Assembly: GCA_963705885.1 (NCBI GenBank)
Contig: OY970120.1
Coordinates: 1,612,001 to 1,676,000, forward strand
Direction of reading: 5' to 3'
Length of the DNA: 64,000 bases
Source of the DNA: MFD01275-c22 sp963705885
GTDB lineage: Bacteria > Actinomycetota > Actinomycetes > JACCUZ01
Shown here: positions 8,578 to 17,625 of the stretch, piece by piece
How positions within the stretch are numbered: the first letter of the stretch is position 1
How the letters are laid out: every line of letters begins with the position of its first letter
The notes under the pieces: generated by a model
The model's database searches: none
Told to the model about the DNA's origin: nothing
Seen by the model: only the letters and a program-made list of their open reading frames with translations
Made by a program: the position numbers and the translations under genes

Positions 8578-8652
8578 CCGGCCTCGGTGCGGGCTGTCTC
8601 CTCGGTTCAGCCGTCGTCATCAACGGGGAACGAGAACATCGACAGTCGACAG

Positions 8653-9550
8653 TCAAGGAGTCCGGGTCGGCACGAGCGCGCTCATCTCCTGCCAGTCCTC
8701 CAGGCCGTACCGGCCGTAGTGCCACAGGCTGGCGCCCGTCACGCCCGCGTCGCTGCCGGCCTGGACGAACGCCCGCGTCTCGCGGCGGTTCGACGCGCCC
8801 GCCTCTCCGCCGATCAGGTGGATCGCCACGTCCGGTCCGAGCCGGTCGCGCAGGATCGCGATGTTCCGGGCCGTGTAGTCGTAGGTCTGGCGGGCACCCT
8901 TGGTCCGGTAGGTGTGGTAGCTCATCGGCAGGACGACGTCGTAGAACCGACCGACGGTGCGGTAGGGGAAGTCCGGCCAGAACCGCGTGGCGAAGGTCAT
9001 CCCCACGGGCGACGGGATGATCCCGCCGAGCCGGTAGTCCGGCCCCACGGAAGCGCGGATCCGGCGGCTGAGCCGGCGCAGGTTCAGGTCGCGCTGCGGA
9101 CCCCTCGGGGTCGTCGCCGACGGCTCGATGTCCAGGGCGAACCCGTCGAAGCGGTGGCCCCGCGCGGTGCGGAAGTCGACCGCCGCCATCGCCCGCGTGT
9201 GCTCGCGAGCCACCCGGCGCAGCGGCGGCAGGTACCACGCGACGACCTCCATGTCCCGCGCGTGCGCGGCGTGCAGGAAGCGCGCCAGGCGCGACGGGCG
9301 GTAGAGGTCGCTGCCGACCGGGTTGGTCGAGCTCGCGGTCTGCAGGTACAGCGTCCGCACCCCGTGCCGGTGCATCAACCGCACGTGCCGGGCGGGGTGG
9401 TCCCACACAGCGTCCCCGGCGAAGATCGAGACCCAGGTGCCGTTGCCGTCGAAGGGGTCGCGGGCCGCCGCCGCCGACGGTCGCGACGGGCGCCAGCAGC
9501 GCGCCGGCCAGCACGGCCGAGGCCAGGCCGCACCGGTGTCGTCCCCGCAT
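8653..9550 (-). CDS. Secreted glycoside-hydrolase-like protein, apparently frameshifted
   Basis: The uninterrupted part runs from a GTG at 9408 to 8653 (251 aa) and looks like a TIM-barrel glycosidase-type domain: GVRTLYLQTAS, DMEVVAWYLPP, FDGFALDIEPS, LPMSYHTY. The same frame reads sensibly further upstream to about 9453 (DPFDGNGTWVSIFAG) but has no start codon before a stop at 9577-9579. A convincing signal peptide, beginning MRGRHRCGLASAVLAGALL, starts with an ATG at 9550 in a different frame. Joining the two needs one base removed near 9455-9480, within a GGC-repeat tract. I therefore annotate one secreted protein broken by a one-base insertion, either a sequence error or a real mutation. 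The exact enzyme class is unknown. Confidence 0.65.
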
Positions 9551-9582
9551 GACAGGTTCCCGTCGCCCCGTCGGTCTCACAC

Positions 9583-9993
9583 TCAGCGGTCCCACTCGAT
9601 GACCGGACACCGGTCGACCACCATGTCCAGCCCCGCATCGCGTACCCGGCGGGCGGCGTCCTCGTCGACGACCCCGAGCTGGAACCACACGGCCTTGGCG
9701 CCGATCGCCACCGCCTGGTCGGCGATGCCGCCGCACAGCCGGGAGTTGACGAACACGTCGACGACGTCGACCGGGAACGGGATGTCCCCCAGCCGGGCAT
9801 AGGCGGTCTCGCCGTGGACGTCCTGCGGGTGCCGGTGCACCGGCACGATCCGCCTGCCCCGCTCCTGCAGGAACTGCGCCACCCCGAAGGCGGCCCGGGC
9901 CGGGTTGTCGCGCAGGCCCACGACCGCCCAGGTCCCGAGCCCGAGCACGCGGCGTACGACGTCGTGCTCGCTCTCGACCGGTCGGGCGGTCAC
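9583..9993 (-). CDS. CoA-binding domain protein (YccU-like)
   Basis: 136 aa, a single Rossmann-type CoA-binding domain like those in small YccU-type proteins and in the N-terminus of acyl-CoA synthetases: WAVVGLRDNPARAAFGVAQFL, then IVPVHRHP, VDVVDVFVNS and KAVWFQLGVVDEDAA, ending in MVVDRCPVIEW. No catalytic domain is attached, and family members are functionally uncharacterised. The GTG start overlaps the stop of the upstream UDP-glucose dehydrogenase gene (GTGA), so the two are translationally coupled. Confidence 0.88.
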   Translation of the reverse strand: MTARPVESEHDVVRRVLGLGTWAVVGLRDNPARAAFGVAQFLQERGRRIVPVHRHPQDVHGETAYARLGDIPFPVDVVDVFVNSRLCGGIADQAVAIGAKAVWFQLGVVDEDAARRVRDAGLDMVVDRCPVIEWDR

Positions 9994-11309
9994 GGCCGCC
10001 CGAGCGCGCGGTAGGTCCAGCCGGCGTCGCGCCAGCGCGCCGGGTCCAGGGCGTTGCGCGCGTCGATGATGCGCTTCTCGGAGACGACGCCGTCCAGGAC
10101 CGACGGGTCCATCTCGCGGAACTCCTGCCACTCGGTGAGGTGCAGCACGACGTCCGCGCCGGTGCAGGCCTCGACCGCCGAGGAGGCGAAGGCCAGCGTC
10201 GGGAACAGCACACCCGCGTTGTCCATGGCACGCGGGTCGTAGACGGTGACCTGCGCGCCGTGCAGCTGGATCTGGCCGGCCACGTTCAGCGCGGGGGAGT
10301 CGCGGACGTCGTCGGAGTTCGGCTTGAAGCTGGCCCCGAGGATGCCGACCCGGGTGCCGAGGAAGGACCCGCCGACCATGTCGCGGGCACGCTCGACGAC
10401 GTGGGACCGTCGGCGCATGTTGATGGCGTCGACCTCGCGCAGGAAGCTCAGCGCCTGGTCGACGCCGAGCTCGCCGGCGCGGGCCATGAAGGCACGGATG
10501 TCCTTGGGCAGGCAGCCGCCGCCGAAGCCGAGGCCGGCGTTGAGGAACTTGCGGCCGATGCGCGCGTCGTGCCCGAGGGCGTCGGCGAGCACCGTGACGT
10601 CTGCGCCGGTGGCCTCGCACAGCTCGGCCATCGCGTTGATGAACGAGATCTTGGTGGCCAGGAAGGCGTTGGCCGAGACCTTCACCAGCTCGGCGGTCGC
10701 GAAGTCGGTGACGAGGAAGGGTGTGCCCGCGGCGATCGCGGTGGCGTAGACCTCGCGCAGGGCGGCCTCGGCCGTCGCCGACGACGTCCCGACGACGAGA
10801 CGGTCCGGTCGCAGCGTGTCCTCGACGGCGAAGCCCTCGCGCAGGAACTCCGGGTTCCACGCCAGCTCGGCCCGGTCGCCGGCGGGAGCCAGGGACCCGA
10901 TGCGTTCCTGGAGGCGCGCGGCCGTGCCGACCGGGACCGTGGACTTGCCGACCACCACGCACGGCCGGTCGAGGTGGGGCGCCAGGCCGTCGACGACGCC
11001 GTCCACATAGCGCATGTCCGCGGCGTACTCGCCCTTGCTCTGCGGGGTCCCGACGCAGAGGAAGTGCACGTCGCCGAAGGCGGCGACCTCCTCGTAGGAC
11101 GTGGTGAACCGCAGCCGGCCGCTCTCCGCGTGCTTGCGCAGCAGCGGCTCGAGGTCGGGCTCGTAGAACGGGATGCGCCCCTCGGAGAGGGACTTGACCT
11201 TGTCCTCGTCCACGTCCATGCCGAGGACGTCGAAGCCCAGCTCGGCCATGCACGCGGCATGGGTGGCACCCAGGTAGCCGGTGCCGAGCACGGTGATGCG
11301 CTGCGTCAT
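9990..11309 (-). CDS. UDP-glucose 6-dehydrogenase
   Basis: 439 aa. It oxidises UDP-glucose to UDP-glucuronate with two NAD+, supplying uronic acids for surface polysaccharides. The N-terminal Rossmann fold has VLGTGYLG (about residues 7-14); GKSTVPVGTA, the LVKVSANAFLATKISFIN helix and the catalytic thiol Cys266 in GFGGGCLPKD are present, followed by the C-terminal UDP-binding domain. The ATG at 11309 fits the family N-terminus and has a -10 box eight bases upstream; the longer open frame to 11456 is not family-like. It is divergent from the acyl-CoA dehydrogenase at 11377 and heads a two-gene unit with the CoA-binding protein. Confidence 0.94.
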   Translation of the reverse strand: MTQRITVLGTGYLGATHAACMAELGFDVLGMDVDEDKVKSLSEGRIPFYEPDLEPLLRKHAESGRLRFTTSYEEVAAFGDVHFLCVGTPQSKGEYAADMRYVDGVVDGLAPHLDRPCVVVGKSTVPVGTAARLQERIGSLAPAGDRAELAWNPEFLREGFAVEDTLRPDRLVVGTSSATAEAALREVYATAIAAGTPFLVTDFATAELVKVSANAFLATKISFINAMAELCEATGADVTVLADALGHDARIGRKFLNAGLGFGGGCLPKDIRAFMARAGELGVDQALSFLREVDAINMRRRSHVVERARDMVGGSFLGTRVGILGASFKPNSDDVRDSPALNVAGQIQLHGAQVTVYDPRAMDNAGVLFPTLAFASSAVEACTGADVVLHLTEWQEFREMDPSVLDGVVSEKRIIDARNALDPARWRDAGWTYRALGRP

Positions 11310-11317
11310 GGCAGGAG

Positions 11318-11323
11318 AGGCTA
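11318..11323 (-). promoter_or_regulatory. -10 element TAGCCT, leaderless promoter of UDP-glucose dehydrogenase
   Basis: Read on the minus strand, TAGCCT ends eight bases before the ATG at 11309. It lies back to back with the divergent -10 at 11363-11368, so the two genes share a 67-bp regulatory region. Confidence 0.45.
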
Positions 11324-11362
11324 GCGACCTCACCCGGGCGGCGGTGCCCGGTCCGGCGACCG

Positions 11363-11368
11363 TACCCT
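11363..11368 (+). promoter_or_regulatory. -10 element TACCCT, leaderless promoter of the second acyl-CoA dehydrogenase
   Basis: TACCCT ends eight bases before the GTG at 11377 and no Shine-Dalgarno sequence is present. Confidence 0.45.
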
Positions 11369-11376
11369 CTGATGCC

Positions 11377-12528
11377 GTGAGCGACTTCGACCTGTTCCGC
11401 CTGTCCGACGAGCACCGGATGCTGCAGGAGGCGGTGCGCGCGGTCTGCGACGACAAGATCGCGCCGCTTGCCGCCGAGGTCGACGAGTCGGGCGAGTTCC
11501 CCCAGCAGTCCTACGACGCTCTGCGCAAGGCCGACTTCCACGCGGTGCACGTGCCGGAGGAGTACGGCGGCGCGGGTGCCGACGCGCTCGCGACGTGCAT
11601 CGTCATCGAGGAGGTGGCGCGGGTCTGCGCCTCGACGTCGCTCATCCCGGCCGTGAACAAGCTCGGCACCATGCCACTGCTGCTCTCGGCCTCGCAGGAC
11701 CTGCTCAAGCGCTACCTGCCCGCGGTCGCGAGCGGTGAGGCGATGTTCTCCTACGCTCTCTCCGAGCCGGAGGCGGGCAGCGACGCCGTGGCGATGCGCA
11801 CGACTGCGACCCGCGACGGCGACTCGTACGTCCTGAACGGGTCGAAGCGCTGGATCACCAACGCCGGTGTCTCCGAGTTCTACACGGTCATGGCCGTCAC
11901 CGACGTCGACGCGGGTGCGAACGGGATCACGGCCTTCGTGGTCGAGAAGTCCGACCCGGGCTTCACGTTCGGTGCGCCGGAGAAGAAGCTCGGCATCAAG
12001 GGGTCTCCGACCCGCGAGCTCTACTTCGACGACTGCCGCATCCCGTCGGACCGGCTGGTCGGCGCGGAGGGCACGGGCTTCAAGACGGCGCTGCGCACCC
12101 TGGACCACACCCGGGTGACGATCGCCGCGCAGGCCGTCGGCATCGCGACCGGCGCGCTGGAGCACGCCACGCGCTACGTCAAGGAGCGCAAGCAGTTCGG
12201 CAAGGCGGTCGCCGAGTTCCAGGGCGTCCAGTTCATGCTCGCCGACATGGCGATGAAGCTCGAGGCCGCGCGGCAGATGACCTACGTCGCGGCGGCGAAG
12301 TCCGAGCGCGGTGACGACGACCTGACCTTCTTCGGCGCGGCCGCCAAGTGCTTCGCCTCCGACACCGCGATGGAGGTCACGACCGACGCCGTGCAGCTGC
12401 TCGGCGGCTACGGCTACGTCAAGGACTACCCGGTCGAGCGCATGATGCGCGACGCGAAGATCACCCAGATCTACGAGGGCACCAACCAGGTCCAGCGCCT
12501 GGTGATGGCACGACAGCTGCTGCGCTGA
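11377..12528 (+). CDS. Acyl-CoA dehydrogenase
   Basis: 383 aa, a second FAD acyl-CoA dehydrogenase. It shows FSYALSEPEAGSDA (FAD/substrate loop), YVLNGSKRWITN, FGAPEKKLGIKGSPT, ERKQFGKAVAEFQGVQFMLADM and a C-terminus with QLLGGYGYVKDYP and QIYEGTNQVQR, where the Glu of YEGTNQ is the usual catalytic base. These motifs are closer to butyryl/short-chain-type enzymes than those of the paralogue at 5113, but specificity is inferred only. The GTG at 11377 is chosen because family similarity begins there (SDFDLFRLSDEHRML) and the -10 box is at the correct distance. It runs convergently into the nuo-like operon with a 21-base gap. Confidence 0.93.
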   Translation: MSDFDLFRLSDEHRMLQEAVRAVCDDKIAPLAAEVDESGEFPQQSYDALRKADFHAVHVPEEYGGAGADALATCIVIEEVARVCASTSLIPAVNKLGTMPLLLSASQDLLKRYLPAVASGEAMFSYALSEPEAGSDAVAMRTTATRDGDSYVLNGSKRWITNAGVSEFYTVMAVTDVDAGANGITAFVVEKSDPGFTFGAPEKKLGIKGSPTRELYFDDCRIPSDRLVGAEGTGFKTALRTLDHTRVTIAAQAVGIATGALEHATRYVKERKQFGKAVAEFQGVQFMLADMAMKLEAARQMTYVAAAKSERGDDDLTFFGAAAKCFASDTAMEVTTDAVQLLGGYGYVKDYPVERMMRDAKITQIYEGTNQVQRLVMARQLLR

Positions 12529-12549
12529 CCGCCGACGAGCGAGCGCCGG

Positions 12550-13974
12550 TCAGCGCACGAGCGGCCCGTCGACGACCGCCCAGGCCGCCCCGGCTGCCAG
12601 CCCCAGCGCCAGACCTGCCGCGCCCCCGGTGACGGCGGCGGCGGTCGCCCACGGCGCGGTCGCGAGCGCGCCGGGTGCGGCCCGCTCGCCCGGGCCGCCG
12701 ACGCGGAAGGCCGGCACGAGCCAGCGCAGGTAGTAGAAGAGGCTGACCAGCGAGTTGACGACGACCGCCACCGCCAGCCAGGCCCAGCCGCCGTCCCAGG
12801 CCGCCGTCGCCGTGGTCAGCTTGCCGACGAACACTGCGGTCGGCGGGGTGCCGACCAGGCCCAGCAGGCTGACCACGAGCGCGGCGGCCAGCCACGGGTG
12901 GGCGCCCGCCAGCCCCCGGTAGGACTCGAGGTCGCGGTGCCCGGGCAGTGCGGCGACGACGGCGAAGGCCGTGAGGTTGGTGACCGCGTAGGCGCCCAGG
13001 TACAGCAGCATCGAGGGCAGTGCGAGGTCGCTGCGGCCGGCCACGACGACGGGCACCAGCAGGAAGCCGACCTGGCTGACCGTCGACCAGCCGAGCAGAC
13101 GCCGTGGGTCGGTCTGGGTGTAGGCCGCGAGGTTGCCCAGCGTCATGCCGGCGACGGCGAGCAGCGCCAGCAGGAGAGCCACGTCGACGCTGCCGGGCAG
13201 CGCGTCGACCAGCCGGTAGGCCGCGACGACCGCGCCGACCTTCGGCACGGTGGTGAGGAAGGCGGCGACGGTGACGGTCGACCCCTCGGCCGCGTCGGGG
13301 ACCCAGAAGTGAACCGGCACCCCGCCCGCCTTGAACATCAGCCCGACCACCACGGCGACGGCTCCGAAGGCCACGGCCGACGTCGGGGCCCCGGCCAGCG
13401 CGTCCGCGAGCCCGTCGTAGGACGTCGTGCCGGACACGCCGTAGAGGACCGTGACGCCCAGCAGCAGCGTGATGCCCGACAGGGCGCCGAGCAGGTAGGT
13501 CTTCATCGCCGCCTCGGCCGCAGCCGGCGTCCGCGCCTGCCCGACCAGGCCGTAGAGCGGGATGCTCGCCAGCAGGAAGCCGACCGAGAGCACCAGCAGG
13601 TCGCTCGCCCCGGCCAGCACGACCGCACCGAGCCCCGACAGGAGCAGCAGCGCGTAGGTCTCGCTCTCCTGGCGGTCGCCGGCCAGCTCGTCGACGCCGA
13701 GACCGATGACCAGCAGCGTGGCCAGCGCCACGACCAGCCGGGCGGTCCCGGTGGGGGTGTCCACGGCGTACGTCGCGTCGAAGACGGTCCGTGCCGTGCC
13801 CGCGAGCCCCACCATGGCCGCGGCCGCCGACGCGAGCAGGGCGGCCACCGCGCCCAGCCGGGCGACCCACTGCCGCTCCCGGGGCAGGAACGACCCGCCC
13901 ATGAGGACCGCCAGCCCCCCGACGAGCAGGACCAGCTCGGGGACCAGCGCCTGCGGCTCCACCTGCATCTCCAC
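12550..13974 (-). CDS. nuoN: NuoN-like subunit of a complex I-like membrane arm
   Basis: 474 aa, antiporter-like membrane subunit resembling NuoN. The broken-helix lysine motif is present (FKAGGVPVHFWVPDAAEGS), as is EAAMKTYLLGALSG. In canonical NuoN the TM5 region carries an essential Glu in an LELLS-like motif; here the aligned stretch is VGFLLASIPLYG, so that Glu appears replaced by Leu134 (my alignment by eye). This suggests altered ion transfer. The GTG start is two bases after the nuoM stop. It is the last gene of the operon. Confidence 0.85.
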   Translation of the reverse strand: MEMQVEPQALVPELVLLVGGLAVLMGGSFLPRERQWVARLGAVAALLASAAAAMVGLAGTARTVFDATYAVDTPTGTARLVVALATLLVIGLGVDELAGDRQESETYALLLLSGLGAVVLAGASDLLVLSVGFLLASIPLYGLVGQARTPAAAEAAMKTYLLGALSGITLLLGVTVLYGVSGTTSYDGLADALAGAPTSAVAFGAVAVVVGLMFKAGGVPVHFWVPDAAEGSTVTVAAFLTTVPKVGAVVAAYRLVDALPGSVDVALLLALLAVAGMTLGNLAAYTQTDPRRLLGWSTVSQVGFLLVPVVVAGRSDLALPSMLLYLGAYAVTNLTAFAVVAALPGHRDLESYRGLAGAHPWLAAALVVSLLGLVGTPPTAVFVGKLTTATAAWDGGWAWLAVAVVVNSLVSLFYYLRWLVPAFRVGGPGERAAPGALATAPWATAAAVTGGAAGLALGLAAGAAWAVVDGPLVR

Positions 13975-13976
13975 GG

Positions 13977-15470
13977 CTACCGCCCCACGAGCTCGACGAC
14001 CGCGGCGGACGCCGGCTCGATGACGTCGAGCAGCGGTCGCGGCAGCACACCGATCACCAGGGCGAGCAGGAGCAGGGGCGCCACGGACCAGGTCTCCGCC
14101 GGCCGCAGGTCGGCGAAGCCCAGCGAGCTCCCGCGGGTCGTCCCCGCCAGCAGGCGCTGCATCGCCCGGAGGAACAGGGCTGCGGTGATCAGGATCCCCA
14201 CGAGCGCGACGGCGGTGACGGGCACCGCCGCGACAGCTCCGGTGAACACCTGGAACTCGGCGATGAAGCCGCTGAAGCCGGGCAGGCCCAGCGAGGCGAA
14301 GGCTCCGACGGCGAACAGCGTCGAGAACCGTGGTGCCGGTCCCGCGAGGCCGCCGAACGCGTCCATTTCGTACGTCCGGGCGCGGTCCTGCAGGACGCCG
14401 GCGAGCAGGAACAGCGCGGCCGTGATGAGGCCGTGGCTGACCATCTGCGTGACCGCGCCCGCGACGGCGACCGAGCGGGCCTGCTCGTCGCTGCCGGAGA
14501 CCACTCCCGCGGCACCCACGGCGAGGACGACGTAGCCCATGTGGTTGACCGACGTGTAGGCGATCATGCGCTTCAGGTCGGTCTGCGCGAGCGCCACGAG
14601 CGCGCCGTAGACCACCGAGACGACACCGACCGCCACCACGACCCATGCCCAGTCCCGCCACGCGGACGGGAGCATCGGCATCCCGATGCGGACGAAGCCG
14701 TAGGTGCCCATCTTGAGCAGCACACCGGCGAGGACGGCCGACCCGATCGCGGGCGCGTCGGTGTGTGCCGGCGGCAGCCAGGTGTGGAACGGGACCGTCG
14801 GGGTCTTCACCGCGAGGCCCAGCAGGACGGCGGCCAGGACGAGGCCGCCCACGAGGCCGTCGTCGGCGAGCGGCATGGCCCGGGCCAGCTCCACCATGTC
14901 GAACGTGTGCGGGTCGGCCGCGACGTAGAGGCCGATGAACCCCAGCAGCAGGGCCAGCGAGCCGAGGAACGTGTAGAGGAAGAACTTCAGTGCCGAGCGT
15001 GCACGGTCGCCGTGGCCCCAGGCGGCGATGACGAAGTACATGCCGACGATCGAGAGGTCGAAGAAGACGAAGAACAGGATGAGGTCGGCCGCCACGAACA
15101 GGCCGACGCTCATCGACTGCAGGAACAGGAACAGCGCGGCCAGGGTCCGCGGCCGCTCCCGCTCGTGCAGCGCGTAGACCGCACAGGCGAGGAAGAGGAC
15201 GGCGGTCAGCGCGACCAGCGGCAGCGAGAGCCCGTCGACACCGACGTGGTAGCTGCTGTTGACGCCCGGGATCCAGGTGGCCTGCTCCTCGAAGGCCAGG
15301 CCACCGACCGGGGGCGACTCGTAGCGTGCCCAGAGGGCGACGACGAGGGCGAGGTCGAGGGTCGCGACGCCGACCCAGACCCACCGGGCCCACCGGTCCG
15401 GGACGGGGACGACCGCGAGGACGGCGGCCGCCAGCAGGGGGAGGAAGGTCACCAGGCTGAGCACGTTCAC
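13977..15470 (-). CDS. nuoM: NuoM-like subunit of a complex I-like membrane arm
   Basis: 497 aa, normal NuoM length, with 13-14 membrane helices. The fold is clear: YHVGVDGLSLPLVALTA, LALLLGFIGLYV, KTPTVPFHTWLPPAHTDAPA (channel lysine helix), LKMGTYGFVRIGMP, DLKRMIAYTSVNHMG and LPGFSGFIAEFQV. In TM5 the acidic residue is Asp138 (FFVFFDLSIVGMYF) where bacterial NuoM usually has Glu. The GTG overlaps the nuoL stop codon (GTGA), so translation is coupled. Confidence 0.9.
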   Translation of the reverse strand: MNVLSLVTFLPLLAAAVLAVVPVPDRWARWVWVGVATLDLALVVALWARYESPPVGGLAFEEQATWIPGVNSSYHVGVDGLSLPLVALTAVLFLACAVYALHERERPRTLAALFLFLQSMSVGLFVAADLILFFVFFDLSIVGMYFVIAAWGHGDRARSALKFFLYTFLGSLALLLGFIGLYVAADPHTFDMVELARAMPLADDGLVGGLVLAAVLLGLAVKTPTVPFHTWLPPAHTDAPAIGSAVLAGVLLKMGTYGFVRIGMPMLPSAWRDWAWVVVAVGVVSVVYGALVALAQTDLKRMIAYTSVNHMGYVVLAVGAAGVVSGSDEQARSVAVAGAVTQMVSHGLITAALFLLAGVLQDRARTYEMDAFGGLAGPAPRFSTLFAVGAFASLGLPGFSGFIAEFQVFTGAVAAVPVTAVALVGILITAALFLRAMQRLLAGTTRGSSLGFADLRPAETWSVAPLLLLALVIGVLPRPLLDVIEPASAAVVELVGR

Positions 15471-17326
15471 CTCACCACGACGAGGAGGAGGACACCGAGC
15501 GCGAGCACGGCGACGGCCTGGGCGAGGTAGTCGTGCAGCTGACCGGTCTGCGGCAGCCTCGCGTACCGGCCGAGGCGGCGGACCCCGGCTGCGGTCGCCT
15601 CGACGAGCGCGTCGAGGCGACGGTCGTCGAGCGCCGCCGCCCGGTCGGCCGCCGCGAGCGTGCGCCGGCCGAGGGCGTCGACCCCGCGGTCGAGGACGCG
15701 GTCGTCGAAGCGGGCAAGGGACTCGGCAGCGCGCAGCACCGGGCGGACGACACCGGCCCGGGCGGCGTGCTCCAGACCGAGCCACCCGGCCGCCCACGGC
15801 AGCGACGGTGCCCTCCACCGCGCCACCGCCGCCAGCACGGCGACCGCGAGCAGCGCGGAGGCCAGCAGCTCGACCGGGCCGGACGAGGGCGAGGACCCGT
15901 CACCGAGCAGCGCGTGCACGTCGTCGGAGACGGGAGGCAGGGCGAGCACCCCGAGGACTGCGGCCCCCGCGGCGAGGACGACCAGGGGCGCCTGCTCGAG
16001 CCGCCCGATGCGGCGGCTGCCGGGCTCCTCGCGGTCCCAGTGCTGCTCGGCGTCCCGGGCGCCGGTCGCGTCGCCGGACCAGACGAGCACGAGCGCCTTC
16101 CCGGCGTACGCCGCGGACAGGGCGGCGGCCGCGAGCCCCACCACGTAGAGCGGCCACGACCGCTCGAGCGCGGCGGTGAGCACGGAGTCCTTCGTGGCCC
16201 ACAGTGCCAGGGGGGCGACCCCCGCCAGCGAGAGCAGGCCGACACCGGCCGTCACGCCCACCAGCGGCCACCGCCGCGCCGCGCCCTGCAGCCCCGCGAG
16301 CTCCTTGGTGCCCAGCGCCGAGAGCCACGCGCCCGCGACGAGGAACAGCAGCGCCTTGGTCGCCGCGTGCGCCACCAGGTGTGCCGTCCCGCCGGCGACG
16401 GCCGAGACCCCGGCGGCGAGCACCACGAACCCCAGCTGGGCCGACGTCGACGCCGCCAGGAGCTGCTTGAGGTCGCGCTGAGCCACCGCGACCGCCCCGA
16501 GCAGCAGGGCGGTCAGCGCGCCGACCCAGGCGGCGGCCGTCGCGGCCCACCCGGTCACCTCCAGCAGCGGCGCGACACGCAGCAGCAGGTAGCCCCCCAT
16601 CGCGACCATCGCCGCCGAGTGCAGCAGGGCGCTGACGGGGCTCGGCCCGGCCATCGCCCGCGACAGCCAGAACGAGAACGGCAGCTGGGCGGCCTTGCCG
16701 AGCGCCGCGACCAGCAGCCCGCCGGCGACGACGTGCCGCCAGCCGGCCGAGGCCTCCGGCAGGTCGGCGAGGGCGAGGCCCGCGCCGCCGGCGAGCGCGG
16801 CGCCCGCCGCCGCGTACATGCCGAGGTCGGCCGCGCGGGTGGTCAGGAACGCCGTGGCGCCCGCCGTCACCCGCGACTCCTCGCGCCACGAGAAGCCGAC
16901 CAGCGCGTACGACGTGGCGCCCATGACCTCCCAGGCGAGCAGCAGCGTGGGCAACGACGTGGCGGTGGCGGTGACCGCCACCGACGCGGCGAAGAGCAGC
17001 ATGAGCCCGTGGAAGCGGGCCCGTGCCTCGCGGACGTGGCCGGCGGAGAAGACGAGGACGAGCACGGTGACGGCGGCGACCGTGGGCAGGACGACGGACG
17101 AGAGGGCGTCGACGGCCAGTCCGAACGGCGCGCCCGCGACGAACGGCACGGACACCGCGGGTCGGGTCGAGGCGGCCACCACGGTGAGGGCGAGCACGAC
17201 GGTGCTCGTGGCCACGGACACGGGCGCCGCGGCCCGCTCCCCGCGGGCTCCCGTGAGGCACAGGACCGCGCCGACCACGGCGGGCAGCGTCACCAGCAGC
17301 CAGAGGACGCTCGCGTCGGGGCTCAT
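15467..17326 (-). CDS. nuoL: NuoL-like subunit of a complex I-like membrane arm
   Basis: 619 aa, with the long C-terminal tail that in NuoL forms the lateral helix. TM5 keeps its Glu (LLLAWEVMGATSYALVGF); the lysine helix reads LGKAAQLPFSFWLSRAMAGPSPVSALLHSAAMV, with FWLSRAM instead of the usual WLPDAM. DLKQLLAASTSAQLGF is present. The C-terminal region after about residue 500 is Arg/Ala-rich and ends in a single hydrophobic helix. The ATG overlaps the nuoK stop (ATGA). Function in proton or other ion translocation is inferred from family. Confidence 0.9.
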   Translation of the reverse strand: MSPDASVLWLLVTLPAVVGAVLCLTGARGERAAAPVSVATSTVVLALTVVAASTRPAVSVPFVAGAPFGLAVDALSSVVLPTVAAVTVLVLVFSAGHVREARARFHGLMLLFAASVAVTATATSLPTLLLAWEVMGATSYALVGFSWREESRVTAGATAFLTTRAADLGMYAAAGAALAGGAGLALADLPEASAGWRHVVAGGLLVAALGKAAQLPFSFWLSRAMAGPSPVSALLHSAAMVAMGGYLLLRVAPLLEVTGWAATAAAWVGALTALLLGAVAVAQRDLKQLLAASTSAQLGFVVLAAGVSAVAGGTAHLVAHAATKALLFLVAGAWLSALGTKELAGLQGAARRWPLVGVTAGVGLLSLAGVAPLALWATKDSVLTAALERSWPLYVVGLAAAALSAAYAGKALVLVWSGDATGARDAEQHWDREEPGSRRIGRLEQAPLVVLAAGAAVLGVLALPPVSDDVHALLGDGSSPSSGPVELLASALLAVAVLAAVARWRAPSLPWAAGWLGLEHAARAGVVRPVLRAAESLARFDDRVLDRGVDALGRRTLAAADRAAALDDRRLDALVEATAAGVRRLGRYARLPQTGQLHDYLAQAVAVLALGVLLLVVVR

Positions 17327-17625
17327 CGCGAGAGGTCCGCGGCCATGTCGGTCATGTCGACCCCGCGCGTGCGGTTGAGCAGCGTGGCGACGGCGAATCC
17401 CATCGCCATCTCGACCGTCATCGCGGCGATGACGACCAGGAGGAGCACCTGCCCGGTCGGCGCGGGCGCGAGGAACCACCAGAAGCCGGCCGCGGCGAGG
17501 ATGACCGCGTTGATCATCAGCTCCAGCCCCATCATGACCATGACGACGACCTGCTGGGACAGCGCACCGTAGAGACCCACGGCGAACAATGCGGACGCGA
17601 CGAGCAGGACGGTCTCCAGCGTCAT
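17323..17625 (-). CDS. nuoK: NuoK-like subunit of a complex I-like membrane arm
   Basis: 100 aa, three membrane helices, standard NuoK size. The first conserved Glu (MMGLELMINAVILA) and the second (AAMTVEMAMGFAVA) are both present, so the E-channel appears intact here. The ATG is embedded in the nuoJ stop (ATGA), and its own stop overlaps nuoL. In contrast to nuoA, H and N, this subunit looks canonical. Confidence 0.92.
   Translation of the reverse strand: MTLETVLLVASALFAVGLYGALSQQVVVMVMMGLELMINAVILAAAGFWWFLAPAPTGQVLLLVVIAAMTVEMAMGFAVATLLNRTRGVDMTDMAADLSR

Noticed and set aside
8641..8655. Direct repeat GACAGTCGACAGTC just before the stop of the glycosidase-like gene as a possible attachment site
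   Set aside because: It is too short, has no partner copy and there is no integrase or tRNA in the window.
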